From IMG/VR virus record IMGVR_UViG_3300009011_000033, positions 1-36,482 of that record: DNA of 36,482 bases. One strand, written 5' to 3'. Of this stretch, positions 7,063 to 14,152 are shown one piece after another. Under the pieces are notes generated by a model. The model had not been told where the DNA came from, ran no database searches, and saw only the letters and a list, made by a program, of their open reading frames with translations. The position numbers and the translations under genes are program-made. This stretch comes from a virus. The number at the start of each line of letters is the position of its first letter. Within the stretch, counting starts at the first letter, position 1.

Positions 7063-7078
7063 TGACGACCGGTCGTCA
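7063..7078. repeat. Palindrome copy 4, perfect
   Basis: Just past the SSB stop (7081); the TTGGTAGC motif (7055-7062) abuts it on the downstream side. Confidence 0.95.
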
Positions 7079-7080
7079 GG

Positions 7081-7692
7081 TTAGATTCCCGACGGCGGCC
7101 AGTCCTGACCCGGCTGGGCGGCGGGCGGCTGACCGTACCCGGGCTGTACCGGAGGCTGGCCATACCCCGGCTGGGCGGGGGGCTGTCCGTATCCGGGCTG
7201 GGGCTGTCCGTAACCGGGCTGGGGCTGGGCATACTGCGGCTGGGGGGCGCCGTATGCGGGCTGTGCGGGCGGCTGGGCCTGCTGTTGCTGGCCGTATCCC
7301 TGCGCCGCCTGCTGGGGTGCGGGCTGGTTGGAGTGCGGCGTGGCACGGAACCGGTTGGACGGGCCGAAGCTGGACTCGAAGTCGAACTTCAGTTCCAGCG
7401 AAGTCTTCTTCTCGCCCTCCTTCGTCTCGTACGCACGGGTGTGAATCTTCGCGTTGGTGACGAGGACAAGGTCCTTGTCCTTCAGCGAGTTCGCCGCGTT
7501 CTCGGCCATGTCGCGCCACAGATCGGCCGTGACCCACAGGGTTTCGGTGTCGTCGTACTTGCCGGTGGTTTCGTTCTTCCTCTGGTCGTTGGCGACGAGC
7601 CGGAGCTTCAGGTTCGCCGCGCCGTTAGGGGTGAACTTCAGGTCGGGGTCGCCGAACAGGCGGAACTCGCCACTGATACGGGGGAGGGACAT
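7081..7692 (-). CDS. ssb: Single-stranded DNA-binding protein
   Basis: A 203-aa protein with an OB-fold domain in residues 1-115 ([58 protein letters not shown]). Then comes a Gln/Pro/Gly/Tyr tail with at least six PGYGQP-type repeats. The C-terminus ends DWPPSGI, a divergent form of the usual acidic SSB tip that recruits partner proteins. It protects ssDNA at the fork and would work with the primase-helicase. The ATG at 7692 follows directly on the TAA of the upstream gene. Confidence 0.93.
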   Translation of the reverse strand: MSLPRISGEFRLFGDPDLKFTPNGAANLKLRLVANDQRKNETTGKYDDTETLWVTADLWRDMAENAANSLKDKDLVLVTNAKIHTRAYETKEGEKKTSLELKFDFESSFGPSNRFRATPHSNQPAPQQAAQGYGQQQQAQPPAQPAYGAPQPQYAQPQPGYGQPQPGYGQPPAQPGYGQPPVQPGYGQPPAAQPGQDWPPSGI

Positions 7693-7983
7693 TTACTTCT
7701 TACCTTTCTTCGCGGGAATCCACTCGAAGTAGACGTCACCGTACCGGTGCCCGTCAGTTTCCTCTACTGAATGCCTCATGCTGACTTTGATACGTCCCTC
7801 ATCCGTGACGAACGGGGGTCGGTTGTATGCCCTGACGGACTTGATGGTGGTCATGCGTACGTGTTCGCCTGCAAGCACCGCCATGTCAGGATTTTCTTTG
7901 GCGAGCTGTGCGATAGCGTCCCAGTCGTAGACTTGCGCGGGCCATCGCGCTGGGGGCACTGAACTAACGAGCTTCCCTTCCAT
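7693..7983 (-). CDS. Hypothetical protein, 96 aa
   Basis: First gene of the SSB unit, ATG at 7983 with AAAGGAGA upstream. The product mixes helix (YDWDAIAQLAKENPD) and strands (EHVRMTTIKSV, GRIKVSMRH), ending with a basic tail (WIPAKKGKK). No family is recognised. Its leader carries a long hairpin (8005-8049). The position suggests an accessory to SSB or replication. Confidence 0.72.
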   Translation of the reverse strand: MEGKLVSSVPPARWPAQVYDWDAIAQLAKENPDMAVLAGEHVRMTTIKSVRAYNRPPFVTDEGRIKVSMRHSVEETDGHRYGDVYFEWIPAKKGKK

Positions 7984-8004
7984 GTGAATGTGTCTCCTTT
8001 GTGG

Positions 8005-8049
8005 GCTGGCCGCCGCACCCGACGGGGGATGTCAGGCACGGCGGCCAGC
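8005..8049 (-). other. Large hairpin in the leader of the SSB unit
   Basis: An 11-bp perfect stem (8005-8015 with 8039-8049) closes a 23-base loop that holds a small CCC/GGG stem. It has no T tract on the minus strand. It lies 20 bases before the ATG at 7983, so in the minus-strand RNA it would be a structured 5' leader near the ribosome-binding site. Confidence 0.6.
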
Positions 8050-8055
8050 GGTCAT

Positions 8056-8084
8056 TGTCTAGCCAGAGTGGTCGTTAAAGTCTA
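8056..8084 (-). promoter_or_regulatory. Weak candidate promoter for the SSB unit
   Basis: Minus strand TAGACT (8079-8084), 17-bp spacer, TAGACA (8056-8061). The match is modest, but it sits in the only sizeable gap (7984-8119) upstream of the SSB genes. Confidence 0.3.
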
Positions 8085-8119
8085 CACTTTCCCCGGCAAA
8101 AGCGCAGACATTCTCTGGA

Positions 8120-8548
8120 CTAGAGGGAGGAGCCGAGGTGACGCTGAGCCAGCGCGCCGAGGTCGGCGACGTTCTTCGTCAGGCTCCCGAGCGCTTCGAG
8201 AATCTGAGCCTGACCCTGCTCCAGATCGGCGATGCGCTGGCCCTTGGACTTCTTGCCGTCCGACGTCACGGCCTCATCCTCGTCCTGCTCGGCGGCCGGT
8301 TCCGGCACGACGACCGGGGCGGGGCGCTGGGACAGACCGGCCTCGTGCAGGATGGTGGCGACCTCACGCTTGGACACGCCGTAACGGGCGTTGGCGGTCT
8401 CGGCGATGGCGTCGACGATGTCGTACTCGCGGGCCTCCAGCGCTTCGCTCACCTTGGCGATGGCCGGGGCGTACTGGCTGGTGGTGTCGATGCCAAGTTC
8501 GGCGGAGACGACGACGGTGACGGTGGAGTTGATGGTTGCAACGGTCAT
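8120..8548 (-). CDS. Hypothetical protein, 142 aa
   Basis: The ATG at 8548 is chosen over an upstream in-frame start because GGAACC leads into it and the upstream part reads through palindrome copy 5. The N-terminus is strand-rich (TVATINSTVTVVVSA); residues 25-70 are helical and could form a helix-turn-helix (YGVSKREVATILHEAGL). A Pro/Glu linker follows, then a C-terminal coiled-coil stretch (IADLEQGQAQILEALGSLTKNVADL). A DNA-binding or oligomeric scaffold protein is possible, but the function is unknown. Confidence 0.7.
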   Translation of the reverse strand: MTVATINSTVTVVVSAELGIDTTSQYAPAIAKVSEALEAREYDIVDAIAETANARYGVSKREVATILHEAGLSQRPAPVVVPEPAAEQDEDEAVTSDGKKSKGQRIADLEQGQAQILEALGSLTKNVADLGALAQRHLGSSL

Positions 8549-8581
8549 GATGATGGTTCCTTCGGTTTCGGTTGGTGTACC

Positions 8582-8597
8582 TGACGACTGGTCGTCA
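8582..8597. repeat. Palindrome copy 5, centre CT
   Basis: TGACGACTGGTCGTCA on the plus strand, one base off perfect; between the stop at 8665 and the start at 8548. Confidence 0.93.
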
Positions 8598-8623
8598 GGG
8601 TAGGTGGACGGTGTGTCCGGGAA

Positions 8624-8647
8624 CGGCAGGGACTTTCGCCCCTGCCG
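8624..8647 (-). terminator. Hairpin after the 449-aa gene
   Basis: An 8-bp stem (8624-8631 with 8640-8647), then TTCCC on the minus strand. The short T tract makes it a weak or partial terminator. Confidence 0.4.
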
Positions 8648-8664
8648 GACCCGCACGCCCCGTG

Positions 8665-10014
8665 CTAGTCGTCGGAGGAGGAGTAATCCTCGACGGTCCA
8701 GTCGTCAATCTCGATGTCATCGACGCCGGAGAGCATGCTCTCCAGCGCGTCCTGCACATCGGAGTTGCTGATGTAGTTGGACATGGAGTCGGTGTCGCCT
8801 TCGCACTCGACGTCGGAGATGGTGACGGTGGCGCTGGAGGTGGCCCGCAGGTTGGACAGTTCCAGCGTCATGCCGGTGCTGTTGCTGACCGCCCGGTCGA
8901 TGGTGGATGACGGCGAGCCGATGTCAAAGGTGAAGTCGACGCTGACCTCGACGTCGTACTTCCGGTTCCGGCCGGTCATGCCGATGCTCGTGACGATGTC
9001 CTCATACTCGGAGCACCACCCTTTCTCTTTGGCGAGTTCGTTCAGCGCATCGTTGAACTCGGTGAAGGACACTTCCAACTGGCGGGCCTCGGTGCGGAGC
9101 CGTGCCGCCTTCGTCGCGGCAGTGACCTGATCGTCCGCCGTCAGTTCGGGACGTTCGGGGATGGCAAGCTCGGCCCACCGGATGCTCTCGTGCCCGGGCA
9201 GGTTCTGCTCCGTGGTGCGGTGCCCGAGGTCGGACGGGTCATTGGTGAAGGTGTGCAGGTAGCCGTCGGAAACGAACCCGGCAGTGTTGTTCGCCGGGTC
9301 TGCCGGGCCGGTGAACACCGCCAGCTTCAGCGCCGCCCGCTCGTCCCTGTTCAGCGGCTCGGACCAGACAAGGTACTCCCGGCCCACGACCCGCTCCGGG
9401 TTCAGCGCCACCTGCCCCGCCATGTTCGTCACGGCCAGCCCGCGGGTCGGCCCGTCGGCGGCGTTGTCGATGAAGCGCACCACCTCGGGGACCGGAATCT
9501 CTGCGACCAGATCCTCCTCGGTCACTGACGACCGGTCGTCACTGGTGGGCTGGACCTCGATGTAGTGCGCCGACTCCACGTAGTTTTCCACCGGGGTGTC
9601 CCGTTCGGAGAAGTGCGGGGCGGTGCCGCGGCCGCCGATGATCGACCACGGGTTGTACGCCCGGTGCCGGTCGCCGCGGTGGTCCTCGTCGTTGTAGCGG
9701 ACGAGGTAGCTGGCGCCCTCACGCTCGCCGAGAACCCGGTAGGTCCGGCCGTTCACCGGGGTCGGGTCGACGATGGCGCCGCGGAGCCGGAGCGTGGAGG
9801 TCGGGCCGTCGAACAGCCAGCCGTCCCCGGACCCGGCGGCCATGACGTGCTGGAAGGTGCCGATGTACTCCTGCCCGGCGGGGGTGGTGGAGCCCGTGAC
9901 CCAGAGCATCAGCTGCTGGGCGGCGACGGACATGATCGGGGTCGGGTTGGCCACCACCGGGGTGTCGGAGGCGGGCGGGCGGACCATGGTGCGTGTCAGT
10001 GTGGCGAGGGGCAT
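8665..10014 (-). CDS. Large protein of unknown function, 449 aa
   Basis: The ATG at 10014 has AGAAGGGAACC upstream. Residues 1-130 look beta-rich with Gly/Thr (GSTTPAGQEYIGTFQHV, GRTYRVLGEREGASYLVRYND). A linker carries DDRSS encoded by palindrome copy 6. Residues 160-290 are a second part (VVGREYLVWSEPLN). The last 150 residues start with a helix (LRTEARQLEVSFTEFNDAL) and contain YDVEVSVDFTFDI, then a Ser/Asp-rich acidic tail (DDWTVEDYSSSDD). I do not recognise a family; the C-terminal helix-plus-strand arrangement is seen in other actinophage proteins without known role. Confidence 0.75.
   Translation of the reverse strand: MPLATLTRTMVRPPASDTPVVANPTPIMSVAAQQLMLWVTGSTTPAGQEYIGTFQHVMAAGSGDGWLFDGPTSTLRLRGAIVDPTPVNGRTYRVLGEREGASYLVRYNDEDHRGDRHRAYNPWSIIGGRGTAPHFSERDTPVENYVESAHYIEVQPTSDDRSSVTEEDLVAEIPVPEVVRFIDNAADGPTRGLAVTNMAGQVALNPERVVGREYLVWSEPLNRDERAALKLAVFTGPADPANNTAGFVSDGYLHTFTNDPSDLGHRTTEQNLPGHESIRWAELAIPERPELTADDQVTAATKAARLRTEARQLEVSFTEFNDALNELAKEKGWCSEYEDIVTSIGMTGRNRKYDVEVSVDFTFDIGSPSSTIDRAVSNSTGMTLELSNLRATSSATVTISDVECEGDTDSMSNYISNSDVQDALESMLSGVDDIEIDDWTVEDYSSSDD
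9526..9541. repeat. Palindrome copy 6, in a coding region, perfect
   Basis: Read in frame as DDRSS in the linker of the 449-aa protein (residues about 158-163). Confidence 0.95.
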
Positions 10015-10029
10015 GACAGTGGTTCCCTT

Positions 10030-10941
10030 CTAGGAAGCGAGAGTACGGAGGACGGGGGACAGGGAGAACGAGCCCATGCTGAGGCTGTAGTCATCGAACC
10101 GGGACCGGGCCGAGGACGTGATGGTGCTGGAATTGATCGCCGTGAACGACGAGTCGGGGGTGATGGAGAGCGAGGCCATGAACTTCACCGGCACGCTGAT
10201 GCGCTGGTCGAGGCGGGCGTCGTCGGAGTACGTCCGGCCGGTGAGCCTCGTGACCCGGTCCCGTTCGGTCTGGTTCAGGTCCGAGTAGCGTGTGGTGGAC
10301 GCGCCGTCGACGGCCATCATCACATCGCCTTCGACGTACGCACCGAAGGCCGGGCGCGGGATGTCGTGGTCCTCGCGCAGGGGTTCGAGGTCCTTGTTCC
10401 AGTCCCGTTCCATGGCCTCGGTGAGGATGACCCGCATGGCGTTGCGCCGCTTGTGCAGTTCCCTCGCCAGCGTGATCTTCGCGGCGATGACGTCGGCGCT
10501 GTCGCCGGGTTCGGGCATACACCGGGCGGCCCACGGCGCGGCCTTCAGCCACACCGCGACCCGGTACTGGTTGCCGCCGCCGGGCCGCTTCTTCCCGTCG
10601 GAGCGGACGCACCCGGCGAGGATGGCGACGGTGCCGATGTTCATGGTCCCGTAGTATTCGCCGACGACGAAGTGCCCGTCGTCGAGCAGGCCGATGTGGG
10701 GCTGGTAGTTCGGCGAGTTGCGGCTGATGGGTGCGCCGTCGACGAAGTGCCCGTCGGTGGTGACCCGCCAGAATTTACCGGAGCCGGTGTCGTAGCCGTT
10801 CTCCTTGACGGTGACGATGGTGCCGACGAGGCTGTCGCGGACCCGGGGGTACGCTTCCTCCGTGACGTAGAGGCGGTCGGCCTTCAGGGTCATGTCCTGC
10901 ACGGGGTCGAGGTAGAACTTCATGTCGCTGGCGGGGATCAT
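10030..10941 (-). CDS. Large protein of unknown function, 303 aa
   Basis: Start is the ATG at 10941 (GAAAGGAACC upstream); the longer frame overlaps other genes. The sequence has a beta-rich first half (LVGTIVTVKENGYD, GKFWRVTTDGHFVDG, GHFVVGEYYGTMNIGTVAIL). A helical segment (SADVIAAKITLARELHKRRNAMRVILTEAMERD) follows, then a Ser/Thr-rich C-terminal part. No known motif stands out. It is followed within 16 bases by the 449-aa gene, so the two probably share a function or transcript. Confidence 0.75.
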   Translation of the reverse strand: MIPASDMKFYLDPVQDMTLKADRLYVTEEAYPRVRDSLVGTIVTVKENGYDTGSGKFWRVTTDGHFVDGAPISRNSPNYQPHIGLLDDGHFVVGEYYGTMNIGTVAILAGCVRSDGKKRPGGGNQYRVAVWLKAAPWAARCMPEPGDSADVIAAKITLARELHKRRNAMRVILTEAMERDWNKDLEPLREDHDIPRPAFGAYVEGDVMMAVDGASTTRYSDLNQTERDRVTRLTGRTYSDDARLDQRISVPVKFMASLSITPDSSFTAINSSTITSSARSRFDDYSLSMGSFSLSPVLRTLAS

Positions 10942-11234
10942 TGCGGGTTCCTTTCTGTACCTGACGACCGGTCGGCAGGCAGGTGCTGGATGGTGATGGC
11001 GTAGAGGCCGATGATGGCCTCGAACTCTTGGACGTCCGGCTGGGCGAACGCCTTCTTTGCGGCGGCAACGTAGGAGTTGACGTCCGCGGGGTCGACCTTG
11101 TGCTCGGCGAGCAGGGTCCGGTAGGTGCGTTCCATGGTGTCGGCCCGGCGGACCTTTACCTTGAACGTCTCCTCTTTTGTGGCGTAGTTGTATTCCCGGA
11201 CCACCCATCGGGGCGGCCGGTTGTTGTCAGCCAT
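10938..11234 (-). CDS. Hypothetical protein, 98 aa, reading through a palindrome
   Basis: ATG at 11234; the TGA overlaps the ATG of the 303-aa gene. The body has a strand-rich start (PPRWVVREYNYATKEETFKVKVRR) and helices (TMERTYRTLLAEH, VNSYVAAAKKAFA). The last 13 residues (ADRSSGTERNPQ) are the translation of a degenerate palindrome and the ribosome-binding leader of the next gene, so an original stop seems to have been lost. Function unknown. Confidence 0.68.
   Translation of the reverse strand: MADNNRPPRWVVREYNYATKEETFKVKVRRADTMERTYRTLLAEHKVDPADVNSYVAAAKKAFAQPDVQEFEAIIGLYAITIQHLPADRSSGTERNPQ
10962..10977. repeat. Palindrome copy 7, degenerate
   Basis: TGACGACCGGTCGGCA: the last half-site has one change (T to G). 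It lies inside the C-terminal codons of the 98-aa gene. Confidence 0.75.
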
Positions 11235-11237
11235 GGC

Positions 11238-11423
11238 TTACTCGCCGGGCGGAGTGGCGGCGGGGACGTACTCGTCGAAGAAGCGTTCGAGCGAATCGCC
11301 GGGGCGTTCCGATCCGTTGATGACGAGCGCATCGAAGTGCTCGGCGGCATCGGCCGGGGAGCAGACGGCAACCGCGGCCAGCGTCTCATAGAAGATCGGC
11401 GATGCGCTGAAGTTACTGGCCAT
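11238..11423 (-). CDS. Hypothetical protein, 61 aa
   Basis: ATG at 11423, overlapping the end of the upstream gene by 11 bases; TAA three bases before the next ATG. The protein has an Ala/Val-rich middle (FYETLAAVAVCSPADAAEHFDALV) and an acidic, Pro-ending tail. It could be a small helical protein; nothing else is visible. Confidence 0.62.
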   Translation of the reverse strand: MASNFSASPIFYETLAAVAVCSPADAAEHFDALVINGSERPGDSLERFFDEYVPAATPPGE

Positions 11424-11691
11424 GCGGACGCACCCCCGCCCTCAGTGCGGTGTCGCGGACCTGCTTGGCCAGCGCCTCCGGGTCCAGCCTGCCGGTGTCA
11501 CCGTCGAGGAGGGCGACGACGGCACGGGCCAGATGCCCGACGGCGTCGGTCTTTACTTCGGCCGGGACCGTGCGGCTGTCGGCCAGCACGGCGAGCTGGA
11601 CGAACAGGGTGACGATGCGTGTCTCGGCCTCCCCTTGGGGGTGGAGCATGGCGTCGGCGTGCCGCTCCATGTTGCTCTCGGGTTCGGGCAT
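11413..11691 (-). CDS. Hypothetical protein, 92 aa
   Basis: ATG at 11691, preceded by GGAAAGAGAAACGCA (nearly identical to the leader of the gene at 3484-3867), the TTGGTAGC motif (11708-11715) and palindrome copy 8. The product is mostly helical (ETRIVTLFVQLAVLADS, VGHLARAVVALLDGDTG, PEALAKQVRDTAL). No family is recognised. Confidence 0.68.
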   Translation of the reverse strand: MPEPESNMERHADAMLHPQGEAETRIVTLFVQLAVLADSRTVPAEVKTDAVGHLARAVVALLDGDTGRLDPEALAKQVRDTALRAGVRPHGQ

Positions 11692-11719
11692 TGCGTTTCT
11701 CTTTCCGTTGGTAGCGGGG

Positions 11720-11735
11720 TGACGACCGGTCGTCA
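11720..11735. repeat. Palindrome copy 8, perfect
   Basis: In the 55-bp gap between the stop at 11747 and the start at 11691. Together with TTGGTAGC it forms a possible -35 (CTGACG) / -10 (TACCAA) pair at 17-bp spacing on the minus strand, not seen at most other copies. Confidence 0.95.
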
Positions 11736-11746
11736 GGTCGTCGGGT

Positions 11747-12022
11747 CTAGGTGAACCACGATAAGCATTCGGAACAGAAGCTCGGCGGGTCCGGCAGGGC
11801 GGCCAGCCGGATCGGGAAGTTCCGGCGGGCGCAGTCCACTTCATCATCACGGTCGATGTTGAACTGGGCGGCAATCTCGTCGAGTTCATCCTCGGCGGTG
11901 AGGTCGCCGGGGACGTGCTCGTCGTCAAGCCATGCGTTCCACGGCTCGTCGTCTGTCAGCTTGGAGACGATGTCTCGTTCGCAGAACAGGTCGCCGTGCC
12001 ATTGATAGGCGGTGTGTGTCAC
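11747..12022 (-). CDS. Hypothetical acidic protein with a C-terminal Cys pair, 91 aa
   Basis: GTG at 12022 with GGAGAG seven bases upstream. It is very acidic in the middle (LDDEHVPGDLTAEDELDEIAA) and ends FCSECLSWF, a C-x2-C pair; a further Cys lies in the second half (DEVDCARR). It may bind zinc or act as a DNA mimic, but both ideas are guesses. A canonical promoter stands about 100 bases upstream, so this is the first gene of a transcript. Confidence 0.68.
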   Translation of the reverse strand: MTHTAYQWHGDLFCERDIVSKLTDDEPWNAWLDDEHVPGDLTAEDELDEIAAQFNIDRDDEVDCARRNFPIRLAALPDPPSFCSECLSWFT

Positions 12023-12041
12023 ATGCTCTCTCCTTAGTAGG

Positions 12042-12057
12042 TGACGACCGGTCGTCA
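12042..12057. repeat. Palindrome copy 9, perfect
   Basis: In the 5' leader between the promoter at 12124-12152 and the start at 12022. Confidence 0.95.
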
Positions 12058-12123
12058 TGCTGTCCGGTCGGCGCGGCGGTTGCCGCGGTGTGTCGCTGGG
12101 ACGCAGTGGCCCCGACTCCATCT

Positions 12124-12152
12124 ATGGTAGCACAATGGTCAGACAATGTCAA
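12124..12152 (-). promoter_or_regulatory. Sigma70-type promoter
   Basis: Minus strand TTGACA (12147-12152), 17-bp spacer, TACCAT (12124-12129). The first 17 bases (TTGACATTGTCTGACCA) are identical to those of the promoter at 18023-18051. It lies just past the stop at 12161. Confidence 0.72.
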
Positions 12153-12160
12153 ATCGTTGG

Positions 12161-12580
12161 TCAGTCCATTGTGCGGACCATGTGGAGCCGGACGAAATGC
12201 TCGGCCGATTCCCTCCGCTCCGTCAGCGGCGAGTGGTATTTGCCGCACGTGCACCACGACCGCCACATCTCGCGCTTGCCGATGGGCTCTGCCATCTGCT
12301 CGGTCCGGTCGATCATGTGCACCGGCACGGGTGGCTGGGAGTGCGCCTCGTACCACTTCTGGATACGGGGGATGTCGGTCTTGCGGATCGTGTTGTAGAC
12401 GACGTTGGTGATCGTCGTCCGTGACACCTGATACTGCGCGGCGAGGTCGGCTGACGGAATCCCGTCGGCGTACTGGCGCTGGATGTCCTTCATGGCACCG
12501 GCCGAGAGCTTCCGCCTCCGGCCCACCGCGTCGTAGTAGAAGTCCTGCTTCGGTTTCACTGCCACTTTCTTCTTGACCAT
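12161..12580 (-). CDS. Helix-turn-helix protein with a C-terminal Cys/His cluster
   Basis: A 139-aa basic protein. I use the ATG at 12580 (GAAAGGACC upstream) rather than 12595, which would abut palindrome copy 10. It starts Lys-rich (VKKKVAVKPK). A helix-turn-helix like those of resolvases/Hin or small phage regulators follows: AMKDIQRQYADGIPSADLAAQYQVSRTTITNVVYN. The C-terminus has CTCGKYH and AEHFVRLH, able to bind zinc. It is a candidate binder of the palindromic sites, on motif content only. Confidence 0.72.
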   Translation of the reverse strand: MVKKKVAVKPKQDFYYDAVGRRRKLSAGAMKDIQRQYADGIPSADLAAQYQVSRTTITNVVYNTIRKTDIPRIQKWYEAHSQPPVPVHMIDRTEQMAEPIGKREMWRSWCTCGKYHSPLTERRESAEHFVRLHMVRTMD

Positions 12581-12598
12581 GCGAGGTCCTTTCATGCG

Positions 12599-12614
12599 TG
12601 ACGACTGGTCGTCA
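12599..12614. repeat. Palindrome copy 10, centre CT
   Basis: Between the stop at 12680 and the start at 12580. Confidence 0.93.
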
Positions 12615-12679
12615 GTTGGTTTGCCGGGAAGGCACCACCGCCCACGCCCCTCGAACGTGGACGGCGGAACCTCACCGGA

Positions 12680-13114
12680 TCAGGATGCGGCCGCCCGGCA
12701 CTCGGCATTCGCGGCCTTCGCCTTCGGGACCAGCGCATCGAACTTCGGGCTGACGACCTCCATGTTCGCGTTGGCCTTCTCCAGCCCTTCCACGTTCAGC
12801 CGACCGGCGGCCTGCACCGCGTCGTTGAGGTAGCCGATGATGTCCCCGGCGTAGCTGAAGCCCTCAGCGGACAGGTCCAGCGCGGTGAGGCAGGACTGCG
12901 GCGTGACCTCGACGCGCTTCTCGACCTCCTTGGTGACGATGCGCTCCGGGCCGGGGACCTGCACCGGGTCGGGCCGGTTCATGGTGCCGAGGCCGAGGCC
13001 CAGCACGAGGGTGGCGACGGGCAGGATCACGACCGCCTTCTTCCACCACGGCTTCGGCTTCGGGCCCGGGGCGAGGGGCTGGGTGTACTGCCAGTCAAGG
13101 TTCTGCTGTGTCAT
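12680..13114 (-). CDS. Single-pass membrane protein, 144 aa
   Basis: Residues 1-24 are cytoplasmic and basic (KPKPWWKK), then one membrane span (AVVILPVATLVLGLGLGTM, about 27-45), then an outside domain. That domain has a strand/coil stretch (RIVTKEVEKRVEV), Cys near residue 75 (SCLTALDL), a long helix and a second Cys near the end (NAECRAAAS); the two Cys could form a disulfide. No signal cleavage site is evident. A membrane-anchored factor acting at the cell envelope is possible; the role is unknown. ATG at 13114. Confidence 0.72.
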   Translation of the reverse strand: MTQQNLDWQYTQPLAPGPKPKPWWKKAVVILPVATLVLGLGLGTMNRPDPVQVPGPERIVTKEVEKRVEVTPQSCLTALDLSAEGFSYAGDIIGYLNDAVQAAGRLNVEGLEKANANMEVVSPKFDALVPKAKAANAECRAAAS

Positions 13115-13153
13115 GGTGTTCTCTCTCTGGTTGGTTGGTAGCTGGTAGCTGGG

Positions 13154-13169
13154 TGACGACTGGTCGTCA
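13154..13169. repeat. Palindrome copy 11, centre CT
   Basis: Between the stop at 13178 and the start at 13114; TTGGTAGC follows at 13135-13142. Confidence 0.93.
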
Positions 13170-13177
13170 GGGTGTGG

Positions 13178-13456
13178 TTACTTCAGGCCCGCCGCGTCCA
13201 TGGCTTTGCGCACCGTCGGGTTCGGTTCATAGCCGGGCACGATGCGGCGCAGTTCCTCCACGGTCAGGCGGAGCAGGGCCTTCTTCTGCGGGCGGGTGCC
13301 CTCCGGGACGATGCCGAGGGCACGGGCCGCGGCGAGGGTGGACCTCCGGTTCGACAGGCGCAGGGTGGTGCGCAGTTCCACCGCGAGGCCGGAGGCGAGG
13401 ACGATCAGGGACGTGATGCGGGCCGGGTCCGCCGCTCCGGGGGTCAGCTCTGCCAC
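13178..13456 (-). CDS. Hypothetical basic protein, 92 aa
   Basis: GTG at 13456, inside the last codons of the upstream gene (13-base overlap). Residues 10-30 (ARITSLIVLASGLAVELRTTL) are hydrophobic enough for a short helix in the interior of a protein. The C-terminal half resembles a small helix-turn-helix (LTVEELRRIVPGYEPNPTVRKAMDAAGL) and is basic (RPQKKALLRL). Unknown function. Confidence 0.62.
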   Translation of the reverse strand: MAELTPGAADPARITSLIVLASGLAVELRTTLRLSNRRSTLAAARALGIVPEGTRPQKKALLRLTVEELRRIVPGYEPNPTVRKAMDAAGLK

Positions 13457-13791
13457 TGCGCATCCTTCGGCTCCGGCTGGGGCAGGTCCTCGACCTCGGT
13501 GGTGACGATGACGATGGTGCGCTTCACGAGCTGGTGTTCGGCCGTGAACTTGGCGAGGTCGAGCTTCGCGGCCTGCGCCTGCTCCTTCAGGTAGGCGTCC
13601 CAGTATTTGTCGGAGTGGAAGCGGGCGGTCATGCTCAGTTCGGCGAAGACGACGGTCCGGCCGGGGGCCACACTCATCTGCTCCCACTTGATGCTCCCGT
13701 CGGGGAAGCGCATCCCGTGCTGGGTCTGGATGATGGTGGTCGGGTCGATGGTGGGTACGGCGAGGGTGAAGCTCTGCGTGTTGTCGCTCAT
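13444..13791 (-). CDS. Hypothetical protein, 115 aa
   Basis: ATG at 13791 with AGAAAGAGAACC upstream. The product has a beta-rich first half (TIIQTQHGMRFPDGSIKWEQMSV, TVVFAELSMTARF), a helix (YLKEQAQAAKLDLAKFTAEHQL) and a strand (RTIVIVTTEVEDL). No family is recognised. Palindrome copy 12 lies just upstream of its leader. Confidence 0.67.
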   Translation of the reverse strand: MSDNTQSFTLAVPTIDPTTIIQTQHGMRFPDGSIKWEQMSVAPGRTVVFAELSMTARFHSDKYWDAYLKEQAQAAKLDLAKFTAEHQLVKRTIVIVTTEVEDLPQPEPKDAQWQS

Positions 13792-13808
13792 GGTTCTCTT
13801 TCTGGTGG

Positions 13809-13824
13809 TGACGACCGGTCGTCA
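13809..13824. repeat. Palindrome copy 12, perfect
   Basis: Directly next to the DnaA-box-like cluster at 13827-13855. Confidence 0.95.
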
Positions 13825-13826
13825 GG

Positions 13827-13855
13827 TGTGGATATGTGGATAACTCTGTGGATCA
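13827..13855 (-). other. Three DnaA-box-like 9-mers
   Basis: On the minus strand: ATATCCACA (13827-13835), TTATCCACA (13835-13843, the exact E. coli consensus) and TGATCCACA (13847-13855). They lie in the short gap between palindrome copy 12 and the stop at 13853, in the most A+T-rich stretch near here. Confidence 0.5.
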
Positions 13856-14152
13856 GGGGCGCGGCCGGTTCTCCCAGTGCGCCTCCATGTCGTGCCGGTC
13901 AAGGGATTTCATGTACGCCTTGACCGCCTCGTGCACCTCCTTGCGGGTGCTGATCGTGACCGTGCCGGTGGCGTGGTCGTAGACGTTGATGACGTCATGC
14001 TCCGGGTGGCCCTTGAAGTTGACGTGAATCTTCGTCTCGCCCTCCCGGTAGACAAACTCCAGCCGGTAGGTGGGCGACGGGGAATGCCGGGTGTACTTGC
14101 GCTGGCGGGTGTACCGGCACACGAATCCCTCATGCTTGACGCCGCGGGTCAT
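13853..14152 (-). CDS. Hypothetical protein, 99 aa
   Basis: ATG at 14152 in an ATGA overlap with the upstream gene. The product is basic at first (CRYTRQRKYTRH), then strand-rich (TYRLEFVYREGETKIHVNF, VINVYDHATGTVTISTR) with a C-terminal helix (EVHEAVKAYMKSL). No family is recognised. The stop is inside the third DnaA-like box. Confidence 0.68.
   Translation of the reverse strand: MTRGVKHEGFVCRYTRQRKYTRHSPSPTYRLEFVYREGETKIHVNFKGHPEHDVINVYDHATGTVTISTRKEVHEAVKAYMKSLDRHDMEAHWENRPRP

Noticed and set aside
9565-11004. Long plus-strand open frame (479 codons) opposite the 449-aa and 303-aa genes
   Set aside because: It is the mirror of high-GC coding DNA: Gly/Val/Asp/Arg-rich composition with no domains, and the minus frames have leaders, overlaps and normal protein composition.
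11720-11735. Palindrome as a -35 box with TACCAA as -10
   Set aside because: The 17-bp spacing works at 11720 but not at most other copies (for example 3889, 5539, 7063), so it is not a general rule.
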